A program made the translations under genes and the position numbers. A DNA stretch of 64,000 nt. Source: Stomoxys calcitrans (taxonomy: Eukaryota; Arthropoda; Insecta; Diptera; Muscidae). How positions within the stretch are numbered: the stretch's first letter is position 1; each line of letters starts with the position of its first letter. Location: positions 63,244,799-63,308,798 of the forward strand of contig NC_081552.1 in assembly GCF_963082655.1 (NCBI RefSeq). The letters run 5' to 3'. Positions 35,307-46,191 of this stretch are shown here, in pieces. Under the pieces are notes generated by a model. The model searched no databases. It was not told the origin of the DNA and was given only the letters and a program-made list of their open reading frames with translations.

Positions 35307-35582
35307 AAGGAACTGGGGAACTCATAAATCGATGACTGCAGTTCGATTCAATATTTAACTCAATGATAAGGGACCTCCTTTTTGTAGCATAGTCCGAACG
35401 GCGTGCACAACGACACCTGTTTGGCGAGAAGTTCTTGCATGGAAAAGTACCTCACAAATGTCGCCAATATTAGGAGGAGATGACCACCGCTGAAAAATTT
35501 TCTGATGCTCCTGCCAGGATTCGAACCCAGGCGTTCAGCGTCATAGTCGGACATGTTAACCTCTGCTCTACGGTGGCCACGG
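35307..35582 (-). repeat. tRNA-derived SINE, minus strand
   Basis: The minus-strand head has a Pol III A box (35555-35571, GTAGAGCAGAGGTTAAC) and B box (35517-35527, GGTTCGAATCC), about 27 bp apart as in tRNAs. A body follows containing CCGTTCGGACTATGCTAC and a tail toward 35307. The tRNA-like part cannot fold a full cloverleaf and continues into unrelated body, so it is a SINE and not a tRNA gene. A body fragment recurs at 36626-36705. Confidence 0.8.
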
Positions 35583-36149
35583 TCAAAATTTGTATGAAAA
35601 TTCAAATAAAGGGTTCATACATTTTTTGGAATTTTCCGTGTTGTTTTCTTTTTTGAAAAACTTTTCTATAGCTCTTAAGAGCAGATTTTGACGATAATCC
35701 ATACAACCTACGACTTATAGAAAGGGTTGTGTTGATTGCAAAGGCTCTAGAAGTGAAAATCGGATATTACATATATAGGGGCTAAATCTTAATCTGGACC
35801 GATTTCTATGAAATTCACCAGTGATCTCTAGAAACATAACAGAAACATTCGCATCAAAATTTATGAGGATCTGCTAACAAGTGACTAAAATATTGCAGTG
35901 TTAGTCAAAATCGGACTCAAATATATATGGGAGCCTACGTCCCCGTCAAAAAGATAATAAAATTTCTTCTAAATTTTTTCTGAAATTTTTTTAAAGTTAA
36001 AATTTCGGCGTATAATTATCTAATAAAAAGCTTTAACACGAGCCGAACACCCCCGAAATTTGTTTAGAGACTAAATTTCTTTAAAATTTTTCTCAAGACA
36101 AGTTTTTAATAAAATTTTCTCAATACATACTTTTTTTAAAAAACAAGTA
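35583..36149. other. Non-coding, distant mini-me-like traces
   Basis: Contains ATATATAGGGGCTAAATC and ATATATGGGAGCC phrases similar to the monomer landmark, and AACAAGTAAAAATGGGCTAA near 36143, a terminus-like motif. No coding region. Confidence 0.35.
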
Positions 36150-36425
36150 AAAATGGGCTAAAGGGGATACCCTAGTACAAATTTGCTTAATTTTATATGC
36201 AGAATTTCGATCAAAATCCGTACGAACTGATATTGCAAGATCGTCAAGTGACCTATCGTGAGATTGAGACAACCTTAGGTATTAGTGGGAGAGGTCAACG
36301 TTTTTCGACACTTGAAGAAGCGGTTAATGCATTCAGAATGCCAAAAGTGTTTCGCCAATTGGTTCAAATGAATGCAAAAGTGTATAGATTTTAATGGGAA
36401 ATCTTTTGAAAAACAAGAAAGCGAT
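36150..36425 (+). pseudogene. Mariner remnant with N- and C-terminal ends fused
   Basis: The frame 36197-36394 starts with a helix-turn-helix-like segment (YREIETTLGISG) and within a few residues passes to QRFSTLEEAVNAFRM and VQMNAKVYRF. The latter looks like the C-terminal end of mariner transposases. The catalytic core is missing. It is a different mariner lineage from 34545-35306. Confidence 0.5.
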
Positions 36426-36625
36426 TTTCGATGATTAACATTTGTTTTTTGGGTTCTCTAATCCCAAAATATAAAAGGCAACCCTCGTAATGTAGGAGCC
36501 AAAGAGCAAATCGTTGTGTAAATTTTTGAGCATATAGATTGATAATTGCGTAAGCAAAGGTCTTAAAAGAGAAAATCGGGCGATACGTATATAAATGGGA
36601 GCTATATCTATAACTGAAGAGCTTT

Positions 36626-36705
36626 CTATGGCCTCCTTTTTGTAGCATAGTCCGAACGGCGCGCCGCAGAGCGACACCTGTTTGGGCAGAAGTTTTTACA
36701 TAGCA
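36626..36705 (-). repeat. SINE body fragment
   Basis: CCTCCTTTTTGTAGCATAGT and the following 50 bp match the body of the SINE at 35307-35582 (35368-35430) in the same orientation. The tRNA-like head is absent. Confidence 0.7.
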
Positions 36706-36905
36706 AAATCAATAATTCTGCTTATTTGTGTACCCATTGAGCCAAAAACGAGTTTCGTCCATAAAATGGAAGAAGCGCGCTATGAACTATCTTAACAGAA
36801 CACGCATTTTGATAATAAAATTTAATAATTTGCAAGCGTTGTTCGTTGTACGACGATTCATGGTTAAATTACATACCAAACTTAAGATGTTTGACAGTGA
36901 AACAA
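36706..36905 (-). pseudogene. Mariner-like relic with the shared internal deletion
   Basis: The minus strand shows the same arrangement as 24526-24760: N-terminal segment joined at GCGCGCTTCTTCC to the WVHK/NGY region. Length is about 200 bp and no catalytic residues remain complete. Confidence 0.55.
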
Positions 36906-37616
36906 ATATATATACCCAATATACCAATCCCCGGATTTTCACTTTTTGGGCATTAGCAAACCCTTTTATCAACGGATCTTCTAAAAATTTTACACGGTTT
37001 TTGGTACAAGTTAAACATTTCACATTTAAGCAAATTTTATTTTCGACTACCAGCCAGCATACCCAATGTGGTGTAGGATATCAAGAGGTCGGCTTTGCCC
37101 GACATGAGCCCGTCCTCAATGTGTTTGTTATTTACATGTTATTTTGCTTTTATTTAAATAGAAATAACATTTACGCTTTAATTCAGCTAGCCATTGGCTA
37201 GGCAGGTGAATGGAAAAGGTTTGTTGTGGCTGCTTCAATGAATGTGTTTATTGAAAGCAGGCACTTAAGTAAACCTATATAGACCAGAGCACTTCATCAG
37301 AACTGTGTAGACTGTGTGAGAATTGTATTGCCAAGAAACTGGTGCAGAAAATCATTCCCTGGAGAAATGAAGCCGCCGACAACTAGACGATGACACACCA
37401 CAGCTCGCTTCGCCATTCAATGCAATTGCAATGCAAAAAGGGAACAACATGCACCTCCAGCAGAGTACTGCCGTAACAACAATCAAGGAAAAATCATGTT
37501 TAAATGCAAATATTGCTGCGAAACAGTAGTCCTATATCCTGAGCTTAGAGATGGGAGACTTTCCTGCTGGCCAACTTCATTTGATTGTTGTGTGGCCAAG
37601 GGAATCGAAGAAGTGA
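36906..37616. other. Spacer with another mini-me-like end
   Basis: GTGGTGTAGGATATC followed by GGTCGGCTTTGCCCGAC near 37070-37100 resembles a terminus with a palindromic block, in a different sequence family. The remaining about 480 bp (37140-37616) show no repeat landmark or recognisable gene. Confidence 0.4.
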
Positions 37617-38086
37617 AAAACAAGTAAACGCGTGCTAAGTTCGGCCGGGCCGATTCTTATATACCCTCCACCATGGATCGCATTTGTCGAGTTCTTTTCC
37701 CGGTATCTCTTCTTAGGCAAAAAAGGATATAAGGAAAGATTTGCTCTGCTATGAGAGCGATACCTAGATATGGTCCGGTTTGGACCACAATTAGATTATA
37801 TGTTGGAGACCTGTGTAAAATGTCAGCCAATTCGAATAAGAATTGCGCCCTTTTAGGGGCTCAAGAAGTAAAGTAGAGAGATCGATTCATATGGGAGCTG
37901 TATCAGGCTATAGACCGATTCAGATCATAATAAACACGTATGTTGATGGTCATGAGAGGATCCGTCGTACAAAATTTCATTCAAATCGGAAAGAATTGCG
38001 CCCTCTAGAGGCTCAAGAGTCGAGACCCAAGATCGGTTTAAATGGCAGCTATATCAGGTTATTAACCGATTTGAACCATACTTGGC
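37617..38086 (+). mobile_element. Family A element, left part, split by BEL-1
   Basis: The 5' terminus AACAAGTAAACGCGTGC at 37619 and about two monomers are followed by the BEL-1 LTR, which starts in a monomer after ACCATACTTGGC. Confidence 0.8.
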
Positions 38087-38477
38087 TGTATTGGCTTTTT
38101 TACTTTAAACCTATTTTAGCGTTTTTTATTTTATAACTTTAATCTCATCACTGATACTTGCCTTAATATAATTGTCTCTTTCTTACAGTATTTTTAAGTA
38201 ACATTAACTTTGCTCTCACTTAACAAAACCCTGTAACTTACATTTATACAAGAGAGAGTTGTTGTCAACTAAGCCTCAAGCAAAGCAGATCGCTACAGCG
38301 AAACATTAATTTGTGTCTTGTCATTCGTCTTTTTTTTTAATGTTAAAATTACTAAATAACCTCTTGTTGTTATAAAAATAATAAGAACAGTTGTTTAAAG
38401 ATATGTGTAGTATTCTGTGAATAAACTTTTATGGAAATACCTTAAATGAAATCGTTTCACTCAGAAACTCTCGTACA
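38087..38477 (+). repeat. BEL-1 5' LTR
   Basis: 391 bp, TG...CA ends. Contains a candidate TATA box TATAAAAAT at 38371-38379 and a polyadenylation signal AATAAA at 38420-38425. It should therefore carry the promoter and, in the 3' copy, the 3'-end signal. Promoter assignment is inference from position. Confidence 0.95.
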
Positions 38478-38739
38478 TTAAATTGGTGCCGAAACCCGGG
38501 ACGACTTTCCCGCTACAACAATCAAAAAAAAATAATTAAAGCCAACACAAAGTTGTGTAATATACTCCATCTACGTGGTTACAACTAAATCAGTGTTTTT
38601 ATATCTGGAATTTAAAAATTTTCCCAACTTCATACACCTTTGCATGGTATTTTCTGAGCTTACAGGTTCATCTTTAATCCGCTAAAATAATTAACAATTT
38701 ATTCCAATTACCTTTTGCCCTATTCATCGCATCTAGAAA

Positions 38740-41700
38740 ATGGAGAATTTATCGTCGATAATAGCAGTTCAACACAAATCACACAGCCATTTGCAAAGGT
38801 TAGCAAAACGTTTCAACAATAAACCCGAAAAAGAAATAACAAAGGGCTATATGAAATGCGTTCTAGAAGAAGTCGAAACAATTTATAAAAGTTTTAAGGA
38901 AGATCATGAGCAAATTTGTGCTTTGGCATTGGAAAACACCATTAATGAAAAAGATGTGCCATATTTAGCAAATGACTTCTATGAAGTTTTCTTTGATACC
39001 TATATTACGTTTAAATCAAAACTATTAGATCTAGCCGAAGAGCCTACAATGTCGCATCATCATATGGCAAGTACCTTCATATCTTCCAACAACAACTATA
39101 GTAACTCATCAACATCATCATGTGCCAAACTTCCAAAAATTGAATTACCAACCTTCACAGGAGAGTACCTCGAGTGGATACCCTACTGCGACATGTTCAC
39201 TTCGTTGGTACACAACAACCACTCATTGACTGATATACAAAAGTATTTTTATTTAAAAGGGTCTTGTAAAGATTCCCCTTTAGATATTATAAACCAATAC
39301 CCAGCTTCTGATAGAAACTACATTGCTGCATGGGAAGCACTTAAATCAAGATACCAAAACAAAAGAAAACTTATTGAACAAATCTTAAACAAGTTATTTT
39401 CAATTCCACAGTCTAATGGTTCGTTTTCTAGTATAAAAGAACTGCTTGATTCAACACGATCGTCTCTATCACTGTTAAGGTCGCTCGATATAGACATTGA
39501 TACATGGGATCCGATCCTTATATATCTTATGACACAGAAAATGGACAAACAGACCCGTAAAGAATGGGAACAATCCATTAGTAGCACTGAACTTCCTGTA
39601 ATGAACGATTTGTTCAAGTTTTTGGAAACTACATTTAGAACATTGGAGTCTGTAGAGGAATCAAATAACCGACCAGAAAGGCAGATCTCTGTTAGTCGCT
39701 GTCCACAACAAAAACCATTTAAACGATCTCTGCACATGCATAACGCAGCCGTAAGTACGAGCACCTGTGTATGCTGCCAACGTCGTCACCCACTATACAA
39801 ATGCTTCAAGTTCTTATCGCTGTCGCCAACAGAAAAGAAATCAATCGTATCTCAAAACAACGTTTGTACGAACTGCCTGAACCCAGGTCATTACTTTAGG
39901 CAATGTAAAATTGCAGCTCGCTGCCAACTCTGCCATCAAACTCACCACACCATTCTTCACGCTGCTTACGCAACAGACATCGTTCAAGATCAAACAACAA
40001 CCGCGCTGTCTACTGCAGTAGAAAATATGAATGCTACAGCATTAAGCCATACACAACCAACATCACATATCAACTCGCACCTATCATCGCTTGCAGCGAA
40101 TCAACAGTCCCAAGTTCTGCTAGCTACAGCTAAGATTCTCATTAAACACCCCCACGGTGTTTGCTATGCTAAAGCATTGGTTGATCCCGGCTCTCAAGCC
40201 TCATTTGTAAACAGAGAGTTATGTCAACTATTAAATTTGAATCAAAAGAGAATTGAAAAAACAACGATAGATGGAATTGGAGCAACATCTAAAACATCAA
40301 TCAAACATATGGTCGAGCTGAAGCTGGTGTCCAATTATAATAAGAATTACAATTTAACCGTGAGTGCTTTTATTTTGCCTAAAATAACAAATTATAAACC
40401 AATAGATGTGAGAAAATGTGATCTGCCGGATTTGAATTCATATCAGTTATCCGATCCAACTTTTTACATGCCATCTAAGATAGATGTTTTGTTGGGAAGT
40501 GATGTTTATGGTGAGATCTTAAAACAAAATTGTATAAAGTTTCCAAACAGTGTCTTATTGCAGGAAAGTGTGTTCGGGTGGCTAGTTTCAGGCCCTATAG
40601 GCAAACCATACCCAAAAACGACCCTGAATGTAAATAGCTGCAATCTCGAGAATCAGCTGCGTTTATTCTGGGAACAAGAAGAGTTGGCAGAAACAAAAAA
40701 TTTATCGCTAGAGGAAGAAGCTTGTGAATCATATTTTGCAACAACATATATTCGAACGAGTGAGGGCCGATATGAAGTTCACTTGCCATTTAGAAGTTTG
40801 TTAAAAGGTGAGACTGCTCCGATATTCCAAAATACAGACTATGTTGCCCTAAAAAGACTGAAACAGCTTGAATCTTCTTTTAAATATCGACCTCAATTTG
40901 CGACAGCTTACAAAGCCTTTATGTCTGAGTACGAACATTTGGGCCATATGGAAAAGGTGGGACGATATCCTCAAGATTTACCACCGAATATATACTTCTT
41001 GCCTCACCATGGTGTTTTGCGCGAAAGCAGTACCACTACTAAATTAAGAGTCGTTTTCGATGGTAGCAGCAGAGTTCCACCACAGCCATCTCTGAATGAT
41101 GAACTCGCTAGTGGACCCCCACTGCAAAACGACCTGCCCACTATTATCATTCGATGGCGACGTTTTAAAATTTCGTTTACAGCCGACTTGGAAAAAATGT
41201 TTAGGCAGATAAATGTATGCAACGACCATCAGCTGTACCAGTGTATTCTATGGCGTGACCCCAACACCAATGACCTGAATATTTACAAATTGAAAACAGT
41301 AACTTATGGTACGACCTCCGCTCCGTTTTTGGCAATAAGAGTTTTGAAACAAATAGCAGAAGATGGCAGATCAGAATTTCCTTTAGCGTGTAAAGTGATA
41401 GAATCGGATACATACGTGGACGATGTTATATCTGGATGTGACAGCGTTACGGAAGCAATTAAATTGGCGCATGAGCTTGTCCTCTTGTTGGCGAAATCTG
41501 GTTTTACCCTTAGGAAGTGGAGCTCAAATTCTACCGAACTATTAAGTACGATTCCTTCCGAGTTTCAGACTACAGCCAATAGCTTCCCGCTTCAAAATCA
41601 TGAAATGGTTAAAGCCTTGGGCTTATCTTGGGACCCCAAAAGTGACAATTTTTATTTTAAAGTCAATTATACTTTTTCTGATAAAATTACGAAAAGTGTT

Positions 41701-44052
41701 GTACTTTCAGATTCTGCAAGATTATTTGATCCACTTGGCTGGTTGGCCCCTACAACCATAATGGCGAAAATCATGTTTCAAACTCTATGGCGAGAAGGTT
41801 TGGATTGGACAGATCCTTTGCCAGCGAATTTGCACAATGAGTGGTCTAAATATCGAACTGCATTAAAGGACATTGAGAAGTTATCGCTGCCTAGATGGTT
41901 TAAAAGCAAATCGACATCCTCTACTGATCTTCATGCATTCTGTGACGCGTCCAAGCTAGCTTTTGCCGCAGTTGTCTACATAAGAGTTGTGAAGGAAGAT
42001 GGAAAAGTACACGTAAGTCTAATACAATCAAAAACAAAAGTAGCCCCTCTGAAAGTACAAACCATACCAAAACTTGAGTTGTGTGCCGCTGTTTTGTGTG
42101 CAAGGTTGGTCACCAGGGTAAAATCATGCATTGGGCTCAAAGTAGATAATGTGATGTTGTGGTCGGATAGTACCACGGTGCTGAACTGGATCAAAACACA
42201 ATCTTCTCAGCTCCCAGTATATGAGGCAAATCGGGTTTCTCAAATACAACGCTTGACAAATATTTCTGAGTGGCGATATGTATCTTCATCTGACAATCCA
42301 GCAGACTGCGCAACCAGAGGCTTATTACCAGAGGATTTAAAAACTCATACCATTTGGTGGCATGGGCCACACTGGCTACATGAAGACTCAACTGCCTGGC
42401 CTGTTTGTAAGCTCAGAAATACCGTGCATCCGGCTGCGAGTAAACCAATCATCTATTCATTCACCACGAGTACAGCCACCAAGCTGAAGACGTTGGATTA
42501 TCCGGACTACTTTTCAAAATACTCATCATTCAACAGACTGCAACGGGTAACTGCGTATATTCTTCGATTTTACAACAATTTGAAAGCGTCTATCTCAAAA
42601 GATTCCATTCAAAAACATCATAAACTGATTGGTTGTCTCCAGACAACAGAATTGAAAAGTTCAAGATTGCGGTTAGTCAAGATTTGCCAACGCATTTCCT
42701 TCAAAGATGACATAACTTGCCTTCAAAACAAACTTCCTTTAGCATGCAACAGCCGAGTACTAAAACTGCAACCATTCTTGGATGATGAAGGCGTTCTTCG
42801 AGTTGGAGGAAGAATTAAGCACGCAGATTTATCGTTTGGGAAAAAACACCCTATTTTATTAACAAAAACTGATCCTATTTCCTACCTTATATTTGCAGAA
42901 GCTCATTCTAAAACATTACATGGTGGAGTGCAGCTGATGCAATCATACGTCATGACTCACTACTGGATCCTTTCAGCACGGAACTTAGCAAAATCTGTGA
43001 AGCGAAACTGCGTGACTTGTTTCAAATATTCTGCTAAAGCCGCTACTCAAATCATGGGAAATCTACCACAAGTGCGACTCAATCCTGCAAGGCCCTTCAA
43101 ACATAGTGGTCTAGACTATGCTGGCCCTATAAATATGAAGCAAAATACACTCAGACGAAGCACCACAACCAAAGGGTACATATGCTTATTCGTTTGCATG
43201 TGTACCAAAGCTGTTCATCTTGAGGTTGTTTCTAGCTTAACCACTGATGATTTTCTGGCTGCATTTAAGAGGTTCACTTCTCGCCGAGGACCTTGTACTG
43301 ATTTGTACTCGGATTGTGGCACAACATTCATCGGAGCGTCCAAAGAACTACAGATTTTGTACCATAGATCCAAAGCTTCATTACCTGAACATTTGGTAGA
43401 AGGCCTCAACAACAGTGGTACCCAATGGCATTTTATACCTCCTGCTTCCCCTCATTTTGGTGGTCTATGGGAAGCGGGTGTGAAGTCTACGAAGCATCAT
43501 CTTCGTCGTATTATGAAAGACCGGACTCTCACATACGAGGAACTTTCAACCCTATTGTGCCAAGTCGAAAGCTGTTTAAATTCCAGGCCTCTTTGCCCGC
43601 TCTCAACTGATCCCTCAGACTTCAGCGTTTTGACACCGGCCCATTTCTTAGTTGGCGAGCCTACAACTTGTATACCAGAAGACGACTTGCTAGACTCAAA
43701 CATCAATCGGCTAACACATTGGAAACAGATTGAGAAACTTAAGCAACATTTTTGGCAACGCTGGTCCCAAGAGTATCTTTGCCGATTGCAGTCAAGACCA
43801 AAATGGAATTGCCTAAAACGAGAGGCCCAAATCGGTGATATTGTACTGCTACTTCATGAACGCAGTACCCCAGGACATTGGCCATTGGCTCGAGTAGAAG
43901 AAATACATCCTGGCTCTGACGGGCACTGTCGAGTTGTGACCTTGTATTGCAATGGAAAATTCATAAAGCGTCCAATTGCAAAAATTTGTTTTCTCCCATC
44001 CAACGATGCATCATCAGTCACTTTAAATGCTTTGGAAGAAAGAAATACTTGA
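38740..44052 (+). CDS. gag-pol: BEL-1 Gag-Pol polyprotein (1770 aa)
   Basis: Single frame, no stop or frameshift, typical length for BEL/Pao. Order by residue: Gag-like DUF1759 about 130-275 (LPTFTGEYLEWIPYC); zinc knuckles about 341-408 (CVCCQRRH, CTNCLNPGHYFRQC, CQLCHQTHH); retropepsin-like protease with DPGS, Asp about 482; reverse transcriptase about 765-900 with YVDD at 892-895; RNase H with FCDAS about 1066, KLELC about 1112 and WSDST about 1142; integrase zinc finger about 1390-1426; integrase core with D in GLDYAGP (about 1458), D in YSDCGTTF (about 1524) and E in LWEAGV (about 1577); C-terminal DUF5641-like region about 1680-1755. The first integrase-D neighbourhood is canonical. SDCGT instead of the common SDNGT is a mild oddity. 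The ATG is the first in frame, 263 bp after the LTR. Confidence 0.95.
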   Translation: MENLSSIIAVQHKSHSHLQRLAKRFNNKPEKEITKGYMKCVLEEVETIYKSFKEDHEQICALALENTINEKDVPYLANDFYEVFFDTYITFKSKLLDLAEEPTMSHHHMASTFISSNNNYSNSSTSSCAKLPKIELPTFTGEYLEWIPYCDMFTSLVHNNHSLTDIQKYFYLKGSCKDSPLDIINQYPASDRNYIAAWEALKSRYQNKRKLIEQILNKLFSIPQSNGSFSSIKELLDSTRSSLSLLRSLDIDIDTWDPILIYLMTQKMDKQTRKEWEQSISSTELPVMNDLFKFLETTFRTLESVEESNNRPERQISVSRCPQQKPFKRSLHMHNAAVSTSTCVCCQRRHPLYKCFKFLSLSPTEKKSIVSQNNVCTNCLNPGHYFRQCKIAARCQLCHQTHHTILHAAYATDIVQDQTTTALSTAVENMNATALSHTQPTSHINSHLSSLAANQQSQVLLATAKILIKHPHGVCYAKALVDPGSQASFVNRELCQLLNLNQKRIEKTTIDGIGATSKTSIKHMVELKLVSNYNKNYNLTVSAFILPKITNYKPIDVRKCDLPDLNSYQLSDPTFYMPSKIDVLLGSDVYGEILKQNCIKFPNSVLLQESVFGWLVSGPIGKPYPKTTLNVNSCNLENQLRLFWEQEELAETKNLSLEEEACESYFATTYIRTSEGRYEVHLPFRSLLKGETAPIFQNTDYVALKRLKQLESSFKYRPQFATAYKAFMSEYEHLGHMEKVGRYPQDLPPNIYFLPHHGVLRESSTTTKLRVVFDGSSRVPPQPSLNDELASGPPLQNDLPTIIIRWRRFKISFTADLEKMFRQINVCNDHQLYQCILWRDPNTNDLNIYKLKTVTYGTTSAPFLAIRVLKQIAEDGRSEFPLACKVIESDTYVDDVISGCDSVTEAIKLAHELVLLLAKSGFTLRKWSSNSTELLSTIPSEFQTTANSFPLQNHEMVKALGLSWDPKSDNFYFKVNYTFSDKITKSVVLSDSARLFDPLGWLAPTTIMAKIMFQTLWREGLDWTDPLPANLHNEWSKYRTALKDIEKLSLPRWFKSKSTSSTDLHAFCDASKLAFAAVVYIRVVKEDGKVHVSLIQSKTKVAPLKVQTIPKLELCAAVLCARLVTRVKSCIGLKVDNVMLWSDSTTVLNWIKTQSSQLPVYEANRVSQIQRLTNISEWRYVSSSDNPADCATRGLLPEDLKTHTIWWHGPHWLHEDSTAWPVCKLRNTVHPAASKPIIYSFTTSTATKLKTLDYPDYFSKYSSFNRLQRVTAYILRFYNNLKASISKDSIQKHHKLIGCLQTTELKSSRLRLVKICQRISFKDDITCLQNKLPLACNSRVLKLQPFLDDEGVLRVGGRIKHADLSFGKKHPILLTKTDPISYLIFAEAHSKTLHGGVQLMQSYVMTHYWILSARNLAKSVKRNCVTCFKYSAKAATQIMGNLPQVRLNPARPFKHSGLDYAGPINMKQNTLRRSTTTKGYICLFVCMCTKAVHLEVVSSLTTDDFLAAFKRFTSRRGPCTDLYSDCGTTFIGASKELQILYHRSKASLPEHLVEGLNNSGTQWHFIPPASPHFGGLWEAGVKSTKHHLRRIMKDRTLTYEELSTLLCQVESCLNSRPLCPLSTDPSDFSVLTPAHFLVGEPTTCIPEDDLLDSNINRLTHWKQIEKLKQHFWQRWSQEYLCRLQSRPKWNCLKREAQIGDIVLLLHERSTPGHWPLARVEEIHPGSDGHCRVVTLYCNGKFIKRPIAKICFLPSNDASSVTLNALEERNT

Positions 44053-44090
44053 AGTACGGTTTAAGAACTAATGTTCTTAGTGGGGGAGAA

Positions 44091-44481
44091 TGTATTGGCT
44101 TTTTTACTTTAAACCTATTTTAGCGTTTTTTATTTTATAACTTTAATCTCATCACTGATACTTGCCTTAATATAATTGTCTCTTTCTTACAGTATTTTTA
44201 AGTAACATTAACTTTGCTCTCACTTAACAAAACCCTGTAACTTACATTTATACAAGAGAGAGTTGTTGTCAACTAAGCCTCAAGCAAAGCAGATCGCTAC
44301 AGCGAAACATTAATTTGTGTCTTGTCATTCGTCTTTTTTTTTAATGTTAAAATTACTAAATAACCTCTTGTTGTTATAAAAATAATAAGAACAGTTGTTT
44401 AAAGATATGTGTAGTATTCTGTGAATAAACTTTTATGGAAATACCTTAAATGAAATCGTTTCACTCAGAAACTCTCGTACA
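44091..44481 (+). repeat. BEL-1 3' LTR
   Basis: Identical by eye to the 5' LTR. AATAAA lies at 44424-44429, followed by GTACA at the end. It is immediately preceded by the polypurine tract. Confidence 0.95.
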
Positions 44482-44986
44482 ATTCTTATCCAATCGGATA
44501 AGAATTGCGCACTCTAGAGGCTCAAGAAGTCAAGACCCAAGATCGGTTTATATGGCAGCTATATCAGGTTATAAACCGATTTGAACCATACTTGGCACAG
44601 TTGTTGGATATCATAACAAAACTCGTCGTGCAAAATTTCATCCCAATCGGATAAGAATTGCGCACTCTAGAGGAACAAGAAGTCAAGACCCAAGATCGGT
44701 TTATATGGCAGCTATATCAAAACATGGACCGATATGGCCCATTTACAATCCCAACCGACCTACACTAATAAGAAGTATATGTGCTAAATTTCAAACGGCT
44801 AGCTTTACTCTTTCGTAAGTTAGCTTGCTTTCGACAGACAGACGGACGGACATCGCTAGATCGACATAAAATGTCACGACCATCAAGAATATATATACTT
44901 TATGGGGTATCAGACGAATATTCCGAGTGATTACAAACAGAATGACAATATAAGTATACCCGCATCCTATGGTGGAGGGTATAAAA
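44482..44986 (+). mobile_element. Family A element, right part after BEL-1
   Basis: Begins ATTCTTATCCAATCGG in mid-monomer and continues through a monomer, the GACAGACAGACGGACGGAC module and TATATATACTTTATGG to the terminus CTATGGTGGAGGGTATAAAAA. Relative to consensus, about 45-50 bp of monomer between the two halves are missing. Confidence 0.8.
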
Positions 44987-45449
44987 ACGAAAATAAAACC
45001 TAGAAAACCTAACAACAAAGGAAACGCTGAGAAAAATAATACAAAAGCCAAATGAAATGGAATAAAAGAAATAAATGATGATAGTGATGATGTTGATGTA
45101 AAGAAGGAGAAGGACGAGGTGTGTAGCAGGCCACAACAAGTATCCGCACTACGTAATAAAGCGAAATTAAATTCTCCAAGGTGCGAGCAAAGCTCTGTCT
45201 ACATGAGTTGCTATTGCTTCCTGTGCCTTATACGTTTTCTTGATGGTTTATCTTTAAAATTCCACTAGGCGCCGTTTCCAGAGAAAAAGATTTAATTTGA
45301 AGCAATTGCAAAATATTTTGAAAAAATTTATTAAGTTATTTTTATAAAGCCTTTCATAGAAAGCAGTTAATTGTTGCTCACGTTACAGACTGCCATAATA
45401 ATTAAATACTTTAATGCGGATGTGCTATAAAATCAAATCAAAATCAATT
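44987..45449. other. Spacer without recognised feature
   Basis: About 460 bp, A-rich at first (AAACGAAAATAAAACC), then mixed. Short minus-strand frames overlap it without recognisable domains. It could be low-copy host DNA. Confidence 0.3.
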
Positions 45450-45737
<288 letters not shown>

Positions 45738-46191
45738 TGTTGAACTGTGTTCAACAAAGTAGGTTAAGTTTAATAATAAGTTAATAATGAATTACTCTTA
45801 TAATGAATGTGGATTTTTAAATTGAATTTAACGGTTAAAATATTTGCTAGTTTGCATCAATGGAAACCCTTGGCACAATCAACCTCACCAAAGGCTAGAG
45901 CTTTCGCTCAAATTGCCCAATAGTTTCCATCTTGAAATAATATTCCAATTCACCTTGCGCTGAATTAGCCCTTTTGCTATGTATGAAATACTTTGTCTCT
46001 TCACTTAAAAAGAAACCAGCTTACTCTACGGTAAGAACGAAGCTCTTTACGGAGACCAAAAAATAAACTTTGAATTGCATAAACCTAACTCTGGCTTTTT
46101 CTATTTTTTTTGTTCTATTTGCATGGGTTTACAATTGTGAGTTTCACACTAAAATACAGTCCACTATTGCAGAAAACCTCACAATTGTACA
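45738..46191 (+). repeat. BEL-2 5' LTR
   Basis: 454 bp; a 19-bp palindrome (TGTTGAAC TGT GTTCAACA) at its start, AATAAA at 46062-46067, and TACA at the end. GGTAAGAAC at 46030-46038 resembles a splice donor but lies upstream of the likely transcript leader exon discussed below. Confidence 0.95.

Larger units (their letters stand above)
38087..44481 (+). mobile_element. BEL-1: complete BEL/Pao LTR retrotransposon
   Basis: 6395 bp with 391-bp LTRs at both ends that are identical as far as I can read. Both begin TGTATTGGC and end CTCGTACA. A primer binding site TGGTGCCGAAACCCGGGA lies at 38484-38501, and a polypurine tract TGGGGGAGAA at 44081-44090 abuts the 3' LTR. One uninterrupted Gag-Pol frame fills the interior. 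Intact coding and identical LTRs point to a very recent insertion. The expected short target duplication is not visible: left flank TTGGC, right flank ATTCT. Confidence 0.95.

Noticed and set aside
35500..35580. Functional tRNA gene
   Set aside because: A and B boxes are present, but the segment cannot form a full cloverleaf and continues into a SINE body that recurs at 36626-36705.
39318..39764. 148-aa antisense frame in BEL-1, and several antisense frames in BEL-2
   Set aside because: They are shadows of the Gag-Pol frame, with no independent domain.
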